From a virus, in the IMG/VR virus record IMGVR_UViG_3300004280_000281, positions 1 through 64,000 of that record: a DNA stretch of 64,000 bases; one strand, given 5' to 3'. The notes below the pieces were generated by a model. The model ran no database searches and had not been told where the DNA came from. It was given only the letters and a program-made list of their open reading frames with translations. A program made the position numbers and the translations under genes. The stretch's first letter is position 1. Each line of letters begins with the position of its first letter. This document shows, piece after piece, positions 18,471-26,211 of the stretch.

Positions 18471-21017
18471 ATGGCTGAATTCGTCTACCCATCTGGCGCT
18501 GGAGCATTGTGGCCTACCGGCTTCACGGCACCAACCTCCGGTGTAGCTTATGTACAGCCATTTTCCGGCGCATCGGGAAACCTATCAACACCATCCGGAT
18601 CAGTGTACCCCATAGCTGTCCCAAGGATTGATCCAGGTGCGACATCTGGCACAGATGGAAACCAATACATTGTTCCCTACAGTGCCCAGCTGTTTTATGC
18701 AGCATTAAGTGGAATCCAGGCAGAGTATGCAGAGCGAGAAGCAATAGAGCCAGAGTTCCATGCCTTCCATGACAAAGACAAAACATCATATGAGGTTTTG
18801 ACAAGTTGGTCAGGGCTACTAAGTGCCCCACTGGAAAATTTCCACATGGTGGTGGAAGAGGCTCAGAACGCCATAAGTGGACTAGTCTGCATGGACGGGT
18901 GGAATGACGACATGGAGGACTACCAGAGAAGAGTATTTGACTATAGGATTCTAATGTCAGGAGTCCCATCAGGAAATAGACTCAGTAACAATGTTTCCTA
19001 TTACAACGTATCATCTGGCTCGACGGTAACTATCAACCCACTAGACAGGGCAAGGTCTGGTCTTTTCCCAATTAATGTGGAAGATGCAAAGAACCTACAT
19101 TCCCAATGGGGAGTAGCCGCTGACGGGTCAAGAACATACGGAACAGATGAGTTTGGAGCAAGCGGAGTAGCTGCTGGCGACCAATCAGAAAGAGACCCTG
19201 AATTCCAGCAGCATGCCTTTGTGGGACACTTCGACTGGTTGGTTCAGAGTCTCATGTGGAGACCGCCTATTGTAGAGAGCTTCACGAAGGGGACCAATAC
19301 TACTGAGTCAAATTATGTTCAGTATGACAGAGGAAACTCAGCACTATCATCTGGCGCACCCAGCAGCTCTACAGTGTGGTGGCATGCAAACGATACACGT
19401 GATGACGGTGGGGCCCAGTCGGTCAACGATCCGCTAGCAGCTGGGTCAGGAACCATTCCAAACTCTGAGATACTTGGAGACCTTGGAGCGTGGAGAGTTG
19501 GAAAACCACTAATGAATAGACTAATGCCACTAGGAGGGTTGCCCCTGGGAGCAGATACTTCCGACACCCCAACCTCATTTTCTTGGAATCCTGACACTTT
19601 GGAAATGTACGAACAGCACGATGTTCAAGCTATAAGCGGATCCCTTTCTTCAAACATTAAAGACTACTCAAAGTGGGTAACCGCATCAGGAATAGTTTAT
19701 GACCCGGGCACTGGATATAGCGACGACTCAGCCGACAGGTTTTACAAGTCTCAGTCCAAGAGACATGGGTCCATAACAGGGTACTCTTTTGCAGGATTAC
19801 TAGATCCAGACCCAGGCGAACCAGGGTACATCTCTGAACCAACAGACCCAGGGTCAATCAGTCACAAGGCAGAGGCATTCCAGAGCGCAATATCTTGGAT
19901 ATCTCCAGCGGCATCTGGGCGATGGGAGGCAGCTGGATCTTCTGTTCAGGCGGGAAGTGGAATATCTTATCCAATAGGAAGCGGATCAGAAATAGTCATA
20001 GATGCGACCATTGACACACACGACTCCCCCTCTGGATGGGCAGTTCACAACGGTAGATCAGACTGGACAGGTCTCCATATTTGCGTTCAGACAAACAAAC
20101 ATATACCTGAGGAGGTTGAAAACACCTCAACTGGGGCAGTAGCATCCTTGGGCTTTGACGAAAAAAGAAAGGGCGGAAGCCTTGACTCGTTCGACTCCTG
20201 GGTAGAGGGAGATACAAACACTCAGTTCAAGAAACTAGTGTACGTGGAGCAGAGCCAGCATTTAACCGGAGACATAGACCCAGCCTTTGATGCGTCTGGG
20301 CAGATCGCCAGTGGATATGACTACCTAAGAAGAACACCATCTCTGTTGAATACGTGCTATACAGAGGGCGGAAACCTAACAGCAATGGTGTATGACAGTA
20401 CAACAACCCTAGCAGTCGCCGGAAGTGTTACTCAAACAAACATTATGACAGGAGGAGAGTCTTTTTATGTATATGGAGATGTAAGACTCGCAAACGCCGG
20501 AGAGTCCTGGAGGGGAAACAACTACAGCTTTGCTTCTCTAAGCTCGACAACAGAGTGGAGCTACGGAATATCCGAGTCAGCAAGTGCAGCAAGCTATCCA
20601 AGCGGGGTAGCCTTTACCACCTTAAAGCTTTCAGATTACTCCCCTGCATCAGGAACAGTATACACCCTGCCATTGTGGACAAAGTTTGAAGAGGATATGG
20701 CGGCACTGTCAACAGCATGGACCAGCGGAGCTATTGGATACTACTCACCAGACGCCGACCTTTCAGACGGAGGAAATCACTGGGACGCATTCTCATCTGA
20801 CGTAGATGTCTCGGGATGGAACGCTGCCGTCAATGGGGCAGATCCAATGTTTGGATACGCCGAGGATACAGGCGGAGCAACGATAGATGCAATAACGCTA
20901 TTAGATGTTGTAAGCAGTGGTCCAAACCACTGGCTAGGCACTAGCGGAGCTGGATACTCGGTAAGCTCTATCAGGTTGAAGTTTCCAGTCATACTCGGTC
21001 CAAGTGGCCTAAATTAA
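18471..21017 (+). CDS. Large virion structural protein, baseplate/fibre candidate
   Basis: An 848-residue protein, rich in Ser, Gly, Asp, Trp and Tyr, starting one base after the previous stop. A helical patch near residues 75-150 (QLFYAALSGIQAEYAEREAI, LENFHMVVEEAQNAISGL) is followed by long beta-rich sequence with many aromatic residues. There is no recognised catalytic motif. Position and composition fit a baseplate wedge, tail fibre or carbohydrate-contacting appendage. Confidence 0.5.
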   Translation: MAEFVYPSGAGALWPTGFTAPTSGVAYVQPFSGASGNLSTPSGSVYPIAVPRIDPGATSGTDGNQYIVPYSAQLFYAALSGIQAEYAEREAIEPEFHAFHDKDKTSYEVLTSWSGLLSAPLENFHMVVEEAQNAISGLVCMDGWNDDMEDYQRRVFDYRILMSGVPSGNRLSNNVSYYNVSSGSTVTINPLDRARSGLFPINVEDAKNLHSQWGVAADGSRTYGTDEFGASGVAAGDQSERDPEFQQHAFVGHFDWLVQSLMWRPPIVESFTKGTNTTESNYVQYDRGNSALSSGAPSSSTVWWHANDTRDDGGAQSVNDPLAAGSGTIPNSEILGDLGAWRVGKPLMNRLMPLGGLPLGADTSDTPTSFSWNPDTLEMYEQHDVQAISGSLSSNIKDYSKWVTASGIVYDPGTGYSDDSADRFYKSQSKRHGSITGYSFAGLLDPDPGEPGYISEPTDPGSISHKAEAFQSAISWISPAASGRWEAAGSSVQAGSGISYPIGSGSEIVIDATIDTHDSPSGWAVHNGRSDWTGLHICVQTNKHIPEEVENTSTGAVASLGFDEKRKGGSLDSFDSWVEGDTNTQFKKLVYVEQSQHLTGDIDPAFDASGQIASGYDYLRRTPSLLNTCYTEGGNLTAMVYDSTTTLAVAGSVTQTNIMTGGESFYVYGDVRLANAGESWRGNNYSFASLSSTTEWSYGISESASAASYPSGVAFTTLKLSDYSPASGTVYTLPLWTKFEEDMAALSTAWTSGAIGYYSPDADLSDGGNHWDAFSSDVDVSGWNAAVNGADPMFGYAEDTGGATIDAITLLDVVSSGPNHWLGTSGAGYSVSSIRLKFPVILGPSGLN

Positions 21018-21025
21018 CAAAAATA

Positions 21026-21040
21026 GACGTATAATATTAT
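21026..21040 (+). promoter_or_regulatory. Candidate phage promoter, cgTATAAT motif
   Basis: TATAAT at 21030-21035 is preceded by GACG, 79 bases before the ATG at 21114. The leader contains a perfect 10-base palindrome (AACCATGGTT, about 21065-21074) and ends in a strong AAGGAG ribosome-binding site. The separate promoter and terminator around this single gene suggest a highly expressed virion protein. Confidence 0.6.
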
Positions 21041-21113
21041 AGCTAGCCCACTTAAGGCGAGCACAACCATGGTTTGGGACTAATTACCCCATCAATTAAA
21101 TAAGGAGCCTATA

Positions 21114-21782
21114 ATGGCCGTTAATCTAACATTCAGGAACCCAGCAGCAACCGGGACAATTCTGTCCTTGCTAACCGCTGGAACCTATGACCACCTAAGG
21201 TTCTCAGGGGCCACATCAGGAACAGCAGTAGCGTCTGGATCATCCCAGGATACTAGCTGGATCTCAGACTCAGCAGGAATCCCAGCAGGAGCAGCTGGAA
21301 CCTCAGGAGCTCTTCCCAACAATAAGTACATAAGTTCCTCAAATATCGTAATAAACGATAATGCTGGATCTCAGGCTTACTCTGGGACACTAGCAGCCCT
21401 ACCGGCAAACACAGTAGCAACCGCTCCTGACTTTGACCTTCGTCCAAGTGGAACCATCCTAATTGACCTCTCATCCGATGATGGCAGTGTCTTCAGGACG
21501 TCAAACACATTGTTCTATCTTGACGACGGAACAACGCCAGCGACAGCCCCAGTGGGAATCACAGCACACGCCGTTGAATTCAACAAGAATGGTGAAGGCT
21601 CGACCACATGGACTGACGTAGGAGGCTCAGGCAACCAGATCACCCTACAGGAGCATAGCTTGGGCAATGGCTACGCACAGGCGACTCAGCACATGTTCGC
21701 CATCGCTCTCTCTGTCGTCCCAACAACATCCGGAACCCTTGAGAGCATACGCTTATCCTTCTCAACTGACTTCGGAGCGTAA
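21114..21782 (+). CDS. Virion protein with own promoter and terminator
   Basis: A 222-residue Ala/Ser/Gly/Thr-rich, beta-rich protein. The end of the protein (HMFAIALSVVPTTSGTLESI then RLSFSTDFG) resembles the closing strands of the RHL-module proteins at 10.0-11.1 kb and 13.9 kb, so it may be a distant member of that family. A promoter-like element, a strong ribosome-binding site (AAGGAG, 7 bases) and a hairpin terminator flank it. It could be a decoration, fibre or baseplate protein; nothing decides which. Confidence 0.55.
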   Translation: MAVNLTFRNPAATGTILSLLTAGTYDHLRFSGATSGTAVASGSSQDTSWISDSAGIPAGAAGTSGALPNNKYISSSNIVINDNAGSQAYSGTLAALPANTVATAPDFDLRPSGTILIDLSSDDGSVFRTSNTLFYLDDGTTPATAPVGITAHAVEFNKNGEGSTTWTDVGGSGNQITLQEHSLGNGYAQATQHMFAIALSVVPTTSGTLESIRLSFSTDFGA

Positions 21783-21803
21783 CAGTACAACCAGATCAAG
21801 AAG

Positions 21804-21839
21804 ATAGCCTTCTGGGGTAAAGCCTGGGGGGCTATTTTT
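21804..21839 (+). terminator. Rho-independent terminator after the 21.1-kb virion gene
   Basis: ATAGCC at 21804-21809 pairs with GGCTAT at 21830-21835, with a G-rich loop, followed by a run of five T. It lies 22 bases after the stop of the preceding gene. Confidence 0.75.
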
Positions 21840-21899
21840 ATGCACACATTTATCCTGTCGAGTGCTACTACATACGGTAACAACAGAAAGAAGGACCAT

Positions 21900-22238
21900 A
21901 TGAGCAAGAGTGACGTACTAAGCATCAAACTATCAAATGGCGAGCAGTTCGACTACCACTATGGCGAAGAGCGATTCGGCTCACTATTAGAGCGTGACCT
22001 CTCTATAGTGTCAGGGACACTGGGTTTAAAGCCCCTCAGCAATGAGACAGAGGCTGTAGCTATGTATGTAAGACTCCTAAACCAAGGGGGAAAAAGTAGC
22101 TTCACAATACTAACATCTGAGCTTAGAGGAGAGACCTGCCTAGTAACGCACTTCAGGGCAAACGGACAACACATGAGAGAAGAGACCATACCTGTTCCAA
22201 CAGACTATTGGGACTTTGCTGTTAAGACAAACGTATAA
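21900..22238 (+). CDS. Small hypothetical protein
   Basis: A 112-residue protein. ATG 21900 was chosen because it is preceded by GAAGGA at the right spacing; the open frame extends upstream to an ATG inside the terminator's T-run. The protein has mixed alpha/beta character (QFDYHYGEERFGSLLERDL, GLKPLSNETEAVAMYVRLLN) and no recognised domain. It is enclosed by two terminators. Confidence 0.55.
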   Translation: MSKSDVLSIKLSNGEQFDYHYGEERFGSLLERDLSIVSGTLGLKPLSNETEAVAMYVRLLNQGGKSSFTILTSELRGETCLVTHFRANGQHMREETIPVPTDYWDFAVKTNV

Positions 22239-22242
22239 TCAA
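22231..22242 (+). promoter_or_regulatory. cgTATAAT motif overlapping a stop codon
   Basis: ACGTATAATC at 22231-22240 overlaps the last codons of the preceding gene and is followed within ~40 bases by a strong terminator. It could be chance, or could start a very short RNA ending near 22325. Confidence 0.25.
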
Positions 22243-22274
22243 GAACATATCCAACATAAGACTTATCTAGTCTC

Positions 22275-22327
22275 AACGGGGACCATCTGTAGCGTCTGAG
22301 CTAGGTGGAGCCCCTATTTTTTTTTGC
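22275..22327 (+). terminator. Strong Rho-independent terminator
   Basis: GGGG at 22278-22281 pairs with CCCC at 22311-22314, continuing after a small internal loop with CCATCT/AGGTGG. A run of about ten T follows. It closes the + strand virion region. Confidence 0.85.
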
Positions 22328-22745
22328 CCAGCCAGACCATGTAGTTCGGGTAGAAGTAAAACCCACTCCCAAAAACAACCAATGCTGTTAACCTAGTGGG
22401 CCTTGGGAGATGGGTACGCTTGCCAGCGTGGGGGGCCAGCGTGGGGAGACCATCGTGGGGAACTAGCTCGATGCAGTCGTCGCCTATTGGTCTTGTCGGT
22501 AGGCAAGACAACAAGCCCCTGCTCCTCTAATTATTAGGCTCCATACGGAGCTACCTCCTGGACCCTAAGACCGAATAGGGACAAGCCCTATTTCCTCTCT
22601 TCGAGAGGCTACTCAGGTGCCCTCTGGTGACGTTTGTAGAGTAAGTTGGTGTGGTTGTATAGAGCAAAGGAGGGCGTCGATCACAGGCCCTCTCAGATAC
22701 CCTCTGAGGCATGACCCCTGCCCTGTATAAAGCACACCCTGGTAG
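22328..22745. other. Non-coding region rich in hairpins
   Basis: About 420 bases without a convincing gene. A long stem pairs 22361-22372 with 22403-22415 (twelve base pairs with one bulged A). GTCTTG pairs with CAAGAC at 22489-22510, GCTCC with GGAGC at about 22538-22551, AATAGGG with CCCTATT at about 22574-22592, and CCTCT with AGAGG just after. Three near-tandem copies of CCAnCGTGGGG lie at 22423-22460. It could be a structured RNA, a packaging or replication signal, or simply a folded leader. It is followed by the promoter at 22751. Confidence 0.5.
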
Positions 22746-22746
22746 G

Positions 22747-22780
22747 GTCGTATAATATAGCATGGACCTACTATGAGTAG
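22747..22780 (+). promoter_or_regulatory. Candidate promoter plus 5' hairpin
   Basis: TATAAT at 22751-22756 is preceded by GTCG. About ten bases later comes a near-perfect inverted repeat (ACCTACT-ATG-AGTAGGT, 22766-22782) that would lie at the 5' end of the transcript or could bind a regulator. Confidence 0.55.
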
Positions 22781-22810
22781 GTTTAACTAGTTGCGACATC
22801 GGAGGACACC

Positions 22811-23251
22811 GTGGGACTCGAACGCAGAATACCTATGAAGATCTACAAGATGTCTGATCTTATGAAGATGCATCCCCTGCTAGCTAAAATCAGTTCCCTT
22901 ATGGAGAACACGTATCAGGATGCTGATGGCATCTGTGCTGAGCTAGCTTTCTGTGAAGAATCAGAGGAGTCCAAGGAGAAGGAGCGTTTGTACGCTAAAC
23001 TAGACCTTGAGCTTGAGGGTAGACTGAATGCCATGCTTGAAATGGCTAATGAGCTAAAGATGGAGTTTGGAATAGGTATCTGTGATCCTTCCATAGGGGC
23101 TATGAATATACCCTGTTATGGAAATTCCTCTAAGGCTTTAGTGTATGTGTGTTTTGACCACACATGTGACATCAGCGAAGATGAGATAGTTTGTCATGAG
23201 ACCCAGAATGGTGTTATTATTCCGGGCCTCACTCCATGGATCAATACTTAA
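22811..23251 (+). CDS. Hypothetical protein, last + strand gene
   Basis: A 146-residue protein starting at GTG 22811, chosen for the GGAGG five bases upstream; a later ATG at 22835 lacks such a site. The N-terminal half is helical and acidic, the C-terminal half more beta (KALVYVCFDHTCDISEDEIV). There is no family match. Codon choice is more T-ending than in the virion genes. It has its own promoter-like element. Its stop overlaps the stop of the convergent HNH-AP2 gene. Confidence 0.6.
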   Translation: MGLERRIPMKIYKMSDLMKMHPLLAKISSLMENTYQDADGICAELAFCEESEESKEKERLYAKLDLELEGRLNAMLEMANELKMEFGIGICDPSIGAMNIPCYGNSSKALVYVCFDHTCDISEDEIVCHETQNGVIIPGLTPWINT

Positions 23252-23934
23252 GACGTGAAGCCATTCGCTTCGTGAGCTCTATTGTACTCAGCCTGCGACC
23301 GCTTAGCCACGTTCTGTGCGCTGCTCTCCTTCTTGAATAACCCTAGTGATTTTAGTTTACCACTGTTCTGCAACAGCAGAGCTCTCCACTTACCAGAGAC
23401 GCTATCGAACTCTACATTGTATTTCGGAGCTGGACTCTTTTCTGCTACACTATCATCATTGTCGACTGGATCCAACGAATCAAGAACGACCTCTACTGCG
23501 AGGTCAACCGTTTCCTCATCCTCTGTGGATAGTTCCACTACGAACTCTACTTCCCCCGTAGCTTCGTCGCCAGACATGCTTGAGAAAAGCTCATCGTCCT
23601 CTTCTACTACTACAGCGTCTACTGGCGGAGTAAGTGTGTCATCGGGTGACTGCATAGAAGGCCATGCTGCGTCGAACAGTCCCTTGGTGCTCTCATCGAC
23701 CAGTTTCAAGTTGTGGATGTTTAGGCCACCCAGCTCGTTCTTCATTACGACTGTTTGGCCAGGAACGATATCTCCGTGATAGATCTTCCATGCGACGACT
23801 GCGGCTGAAAGAGACTCACCATTAAGCTTAATGACGTGACGGCCCCTGTCCATTGAGACGGCACTTTTGCCATCTAGGGAGAAACAGATCTCTCCTGTGC
23901 GTGAGTTGTACGTGAATTCGTCTCTTACGTTCAT
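23248..23934 (-). CDS. HNH-AP2 protein, HNH active site lost
   Basis: A 228-residue protein. ATG 23934 follows the upstream stop by one base and uses its GGAAGGA as ribosome-binding site. The N-terminal ~80 residues follow the phage HNH homing-endonuclease layout (FTYNSRTGEICFS, then AAVVAWKIYHGDIVPGQ, then NIHNLKLV), but the normal DH..G..DNR core reads VVMKNELGGLN, so the catalytic Asp-His pair is missing. An acidic linker of ~90 residues follows. The C-terminus matches AP2 (SGKWRALL...LGLFKKESSAQN, AEYNRAHE). It probably binds DNA without cutting and may be a domesticated endonuclease acting as a regulator. Confidence 0.6.
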   Translation of the reverse strand: MNVRDEFTYNSRTGEICFSLDGKSAVSMDRGRHVIKLNGESLSAAVVAWKIYHGDIVPGQTVVMKNELGGLNIHNLKLVDESTKGLFDAAWPSMQSPDDTLTPPVDAVVVEEDDELFSSMSGDEATGEVEFVVELSTEDEETVDLAVEVVLDSLDPVDNDDSVAEKSPAPKYNVEFDSVSGKWRALLLQNSGKLKSLGLFKKESSAQNVAKRSQAEYNRAHEANGFTS

Positions 23935-23935
23935 G

Positions 23936-25564
23936 TTAGTCCTTCCATGGACAATATTTACAATTGTTACCCTCTGGATCGCCACAACAGTAGCCCTGTC
24001 TCCAGTAGGATGATTCTGTTCTTTCGATTTGACCAGTATCCTCATTTAGGAATGATTTGTCTCCGGCCTCGTTTGCTATCTTGTGAGCCAAGTTTAATCT
24101 AAAGACAGGCTCTACTGTACTTATAGCATCTATCACGTCTTTATTTTCATAACTTATTGAGGCCAATTTCTCAACCCTGCTGTCTACGTAGATACCACAC
24201 AGGGCTTCGTACTCGTTGCCCCTGTAGTCTCTGAGGTATCCCACCTTTGGATTCATGACTTGAATCGGGAGCCCAGGTATCTCGTGCATGCAGGTTTCTA
24301 TACCTAGATGGGGGCACTTGCTCCACATTATGTTATTATTGAGAACGGCCCTGACTATGGCCATTGACTCCTCTGATGATGTGTTGCATAGGCCCTCGCA
24401 TGTTGAGCCCGTGTTCATGCTGTAGAGGTTGATCTCCGGGTTAGCCCTAAGCATCTCGTAAAGCCTTGCACTCTGAGATGCCGGTGACTCAGACGTGAGA
24501 TCGTTTGTGCATGCGTCTGTTGCGAAGGCAGCTACTGCCTGCTCCACGGTTAGTCTTTGTATCGGGGGCTTAACTCCGTCCAGTTTTGATAAGAAGAATA
24601 TATCCGTTACTATCTCACCCATCTTGCGAGTGTCGAAAGCTCTGCCTCCAAGTTGGCTACGTGGCAGTATTATACTTCCACCGCTATCTATGTTTTCTGA
24701 TAAGTTTTCAGGGTTTTCAAGCTCTTTCCTGACAATGGTATTGGCTTCGTCTATATCGTAGGTTCGTGTGAATACTGATGATTCCAGACCCGAAGACGTG
24801 CCATCGTGGTTTAGGGCGAAGTAGTCGTCCTGTATTATTTTATCGTCCCCCAGTACAGACTCTCCAAACATAGAAAGAGTGGTCTTCCCCGAGTTAGACT
24901 CGCCTACGAAGGCTACTGTACGAGTAGTTCCATCCTTGTCGGATGTACTCTTCAGTGACGCATTAAGAGCTATGGACCCTTTATCTGCCATGATGTCCGA
25001 CCATGACCTAATCAGTGCGGCTCGCACTTCCCCGAATGAGTCTGTTCCCATAACCCTGGTGGTGTGCTCATCATCTGAGTCTACAAGGATTAGAGTATTG
25101 GACATGAATCTGGTGAATCCACCAGAGGTTGGCTTCCTCACCCTGGGGGTACTGAATCCCGGAGTGCATATGACGGTGATCTCTGGGGCAGTAAACGTAT
25201 CAGACCTGTGCATGGGATATAGCATGGCCTTGGCCATCATAGCGATGTGCGGATAATCGTCGGAGACCAGAACTCTGGCGTGTACTGCGTTCCTACTGTT
25301 GTCCGATATCCATCCATCTATCTGTATCATGTTAGAGGATTCTATGGACTCGTCCTGGAGGTCTGAAATGACCTGTGCGAACGCACTCGTTATGGATTGG
25401 GGGCCGACGTCGCTGTCTGATATGGTGAATGTTGACTCAGGCGCTGTCCCGATAGAGTCTACATCTGTAGACATAGATCCAGACATCATGTTTACCAGGG
25501 TGAATCTGTCAGGGTTGTTTATCATCTTATCAATACTCGTTCCTTCTATGTATATTGATAGCAT
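23936..25564 (-). CDS. PEP carboxykinase (ATP-type) homologue, degenerate metal site
   Basis: A 542-residue protein. Residues ~150-350 follow ATP-dependent PEPCK in order: a GEVRAALIRSWSDIMADKG stretch (cf. GEMKKGIFS...LPxxG), the P-loop GESNSGKTTL (221-230; cf. GLSGTGKTTL), GDDKIIQDD (239-247), and DIFFLSKLDGVKPPIQRLTV (cf. LTADAFGVLPPVSRLTPEQ). The GEMKK lysine pair becomes RA, and the SMH histidine becomes Asn201, so two of the three usual metal ligands appear to be missing while the kinase part is kept. It has extra Cys pairs at 389/393 and 526/527/535/538. It may be a phosphotransferase with a new substrate rather than an oxaloacetate enzyme. It lies at the end of the sugar operon, and NeuB consumes PEP. 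Confidence 0.65.
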   Translation of the reverse strand: MLSIYIEGTSIDKMINNPDRFTLVNMMSGSMSTDVDSIGTAPESTFTISDSDVGPQSITSAFAQVISDLQDESIESSNMIQIDGWISDNSRNAVHARVLVSDDYPHIAMMAKAMLYPMHRSDTFTAPEITVICTPGFSTPRVRKPTSGGFTRFMSNTLILVDSDDEHTTRVMGTDSFGEVRAALIRSWSDIMADKGSIALNASLKSTSDKDGTTRTVAFVGESNSGKTTLSMFGESVLGDDKIIQDDYFALNHDGTSSGLESSVFTRTYDIDEANTIVRKELENPENLSENIDSGGSIILPRSQLGGRAFDTRKMGEIVTDIFFLSKLDGVKPPIQRLTVEQAVAAFATDACTNDLTSESPASQSARLYEMLRANPEINLYSMNTGSTCEGLCNTSSEESMAIVRAVLNNNIMWSKCPHLGIETCMHEIPGLPIQVMNPKVGYLRDYRGNEYEALCGIYVDSRVEKLASISYENKDVIDAISTVEPVFRLNLAHKIANEAGDKSFLNEDTGQIERTESSYWRQGYCCGDPEGNNCKYCPWKD

Positions 25565-25665
25565 GGAACATGAGTGTATTTAAGATTAATTTATGCTATT
25601 GTAGGAAGTCCTTGAGCATGGCTAAGCCCTCGCTGTGAAGCCCCAGCTCTATCGCTGCTCTTTTA

Positions 25666-26211
25666 TTAGTTCCAATTCTTAGATGCAAAGTAGCCCAGAG
25701 CTTTTCTCATATTTGGCTTCTTCCATGCCATGTGACCGAACCAGAATGAGATTTGCTTCTCTGCCTCTTCTACACTCTTCCCCTGTTGGGAGAGGTGGTA
25801 GATTGCTGAGGCTAGACTAGTCCTGTCAGCTCCCCCTAGACAATGAACGTAGATGCCGTGATCCCTGTAGATTCCAAATAGGGAGTTCAATATCTGCAGT
25901 TGCTTGTCAGATGGTACAGTGTTTGACCCCAGTGGAATGTTGAAGTAAGAGATTCCGAATGATTCGCACCACCTTCTTTCGAACTCATTCTCTACAACCT
26001 CAGACTTTCTTAGACTAATAACAACCTTGGGTTGATACTTGGCCATAACCCTAACGAACTTCTTTTCGCTCAGCTGGGCACTTCGTATAAATTTGCCATC
26101 AAAGTAAACCCACATGTTTCCAGTGAAGTACATTACCCCCACATAGGTTAGGAACGCTACGGCAGGAGCCATAAAGATGGCCAGTATGATTGAGCTATGA
26201 AGTAGTGACAT
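25666..26211 (-). CDS. Membrane-anchored PTP-type phosphatase
   Basis: A 181-residue protein. Residues ~8-30 form a membrane segment. The body matches dual-specificity/tyrosine phosphatases of the Siw14/DSP3 type: FIRSAQL near 42-48, PKVVISLRKSE, and the P-loop HCLGGADRTS with catalytic Cys124 and Arg130. The start overlaps the previous stop (TAATG). The substrate could be a phosphoprotein, an inositol-type phosphate or a phosphosugar; nothing decides. The reading frame ends at 25666, but another frame runs on to 25596 with protein-like sequence (see findings). Confidence 0.75.
   Translation of the reverse strand: MSLLHSSIILAIFMAPAVAFLTYVGVMYFTGNMWVYFDGKFIRSAQLSEKKFVRVMAKYQPKVVISLRKSEVVENEFERRWCESFGISYFNIPLGSNTVPSDKQLQILNSLFGIYRDHGIYVHCLGGADRTSLASAIYHLSQQGKSVEEAEKQISFWFGHMAWKKPNMRKALGYFASKNWN

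Noticed and set aside
22314-22514. 66-residue minus-strand ORF across the hairpin region
   Set aside because: TTG start, no ribosome-binding site at proper spacing, and the frame runs through the strong terminator and stem pairs, so it is more likely non-coding.
22551-22799. 82-residue minus-strand ORF antisense to the 22.75-kb promoter
   Set aside because: Composition is unlike a folded protein and it crosses the promoter and hairpin on the other strand.
23282-23779. 165-residue + strand ORF in the HNH-AP2 gene
   Set aside because: It is the antisense of a Glu/Asp-rich linker, which gives Ser/Thr-rich shadow frames.
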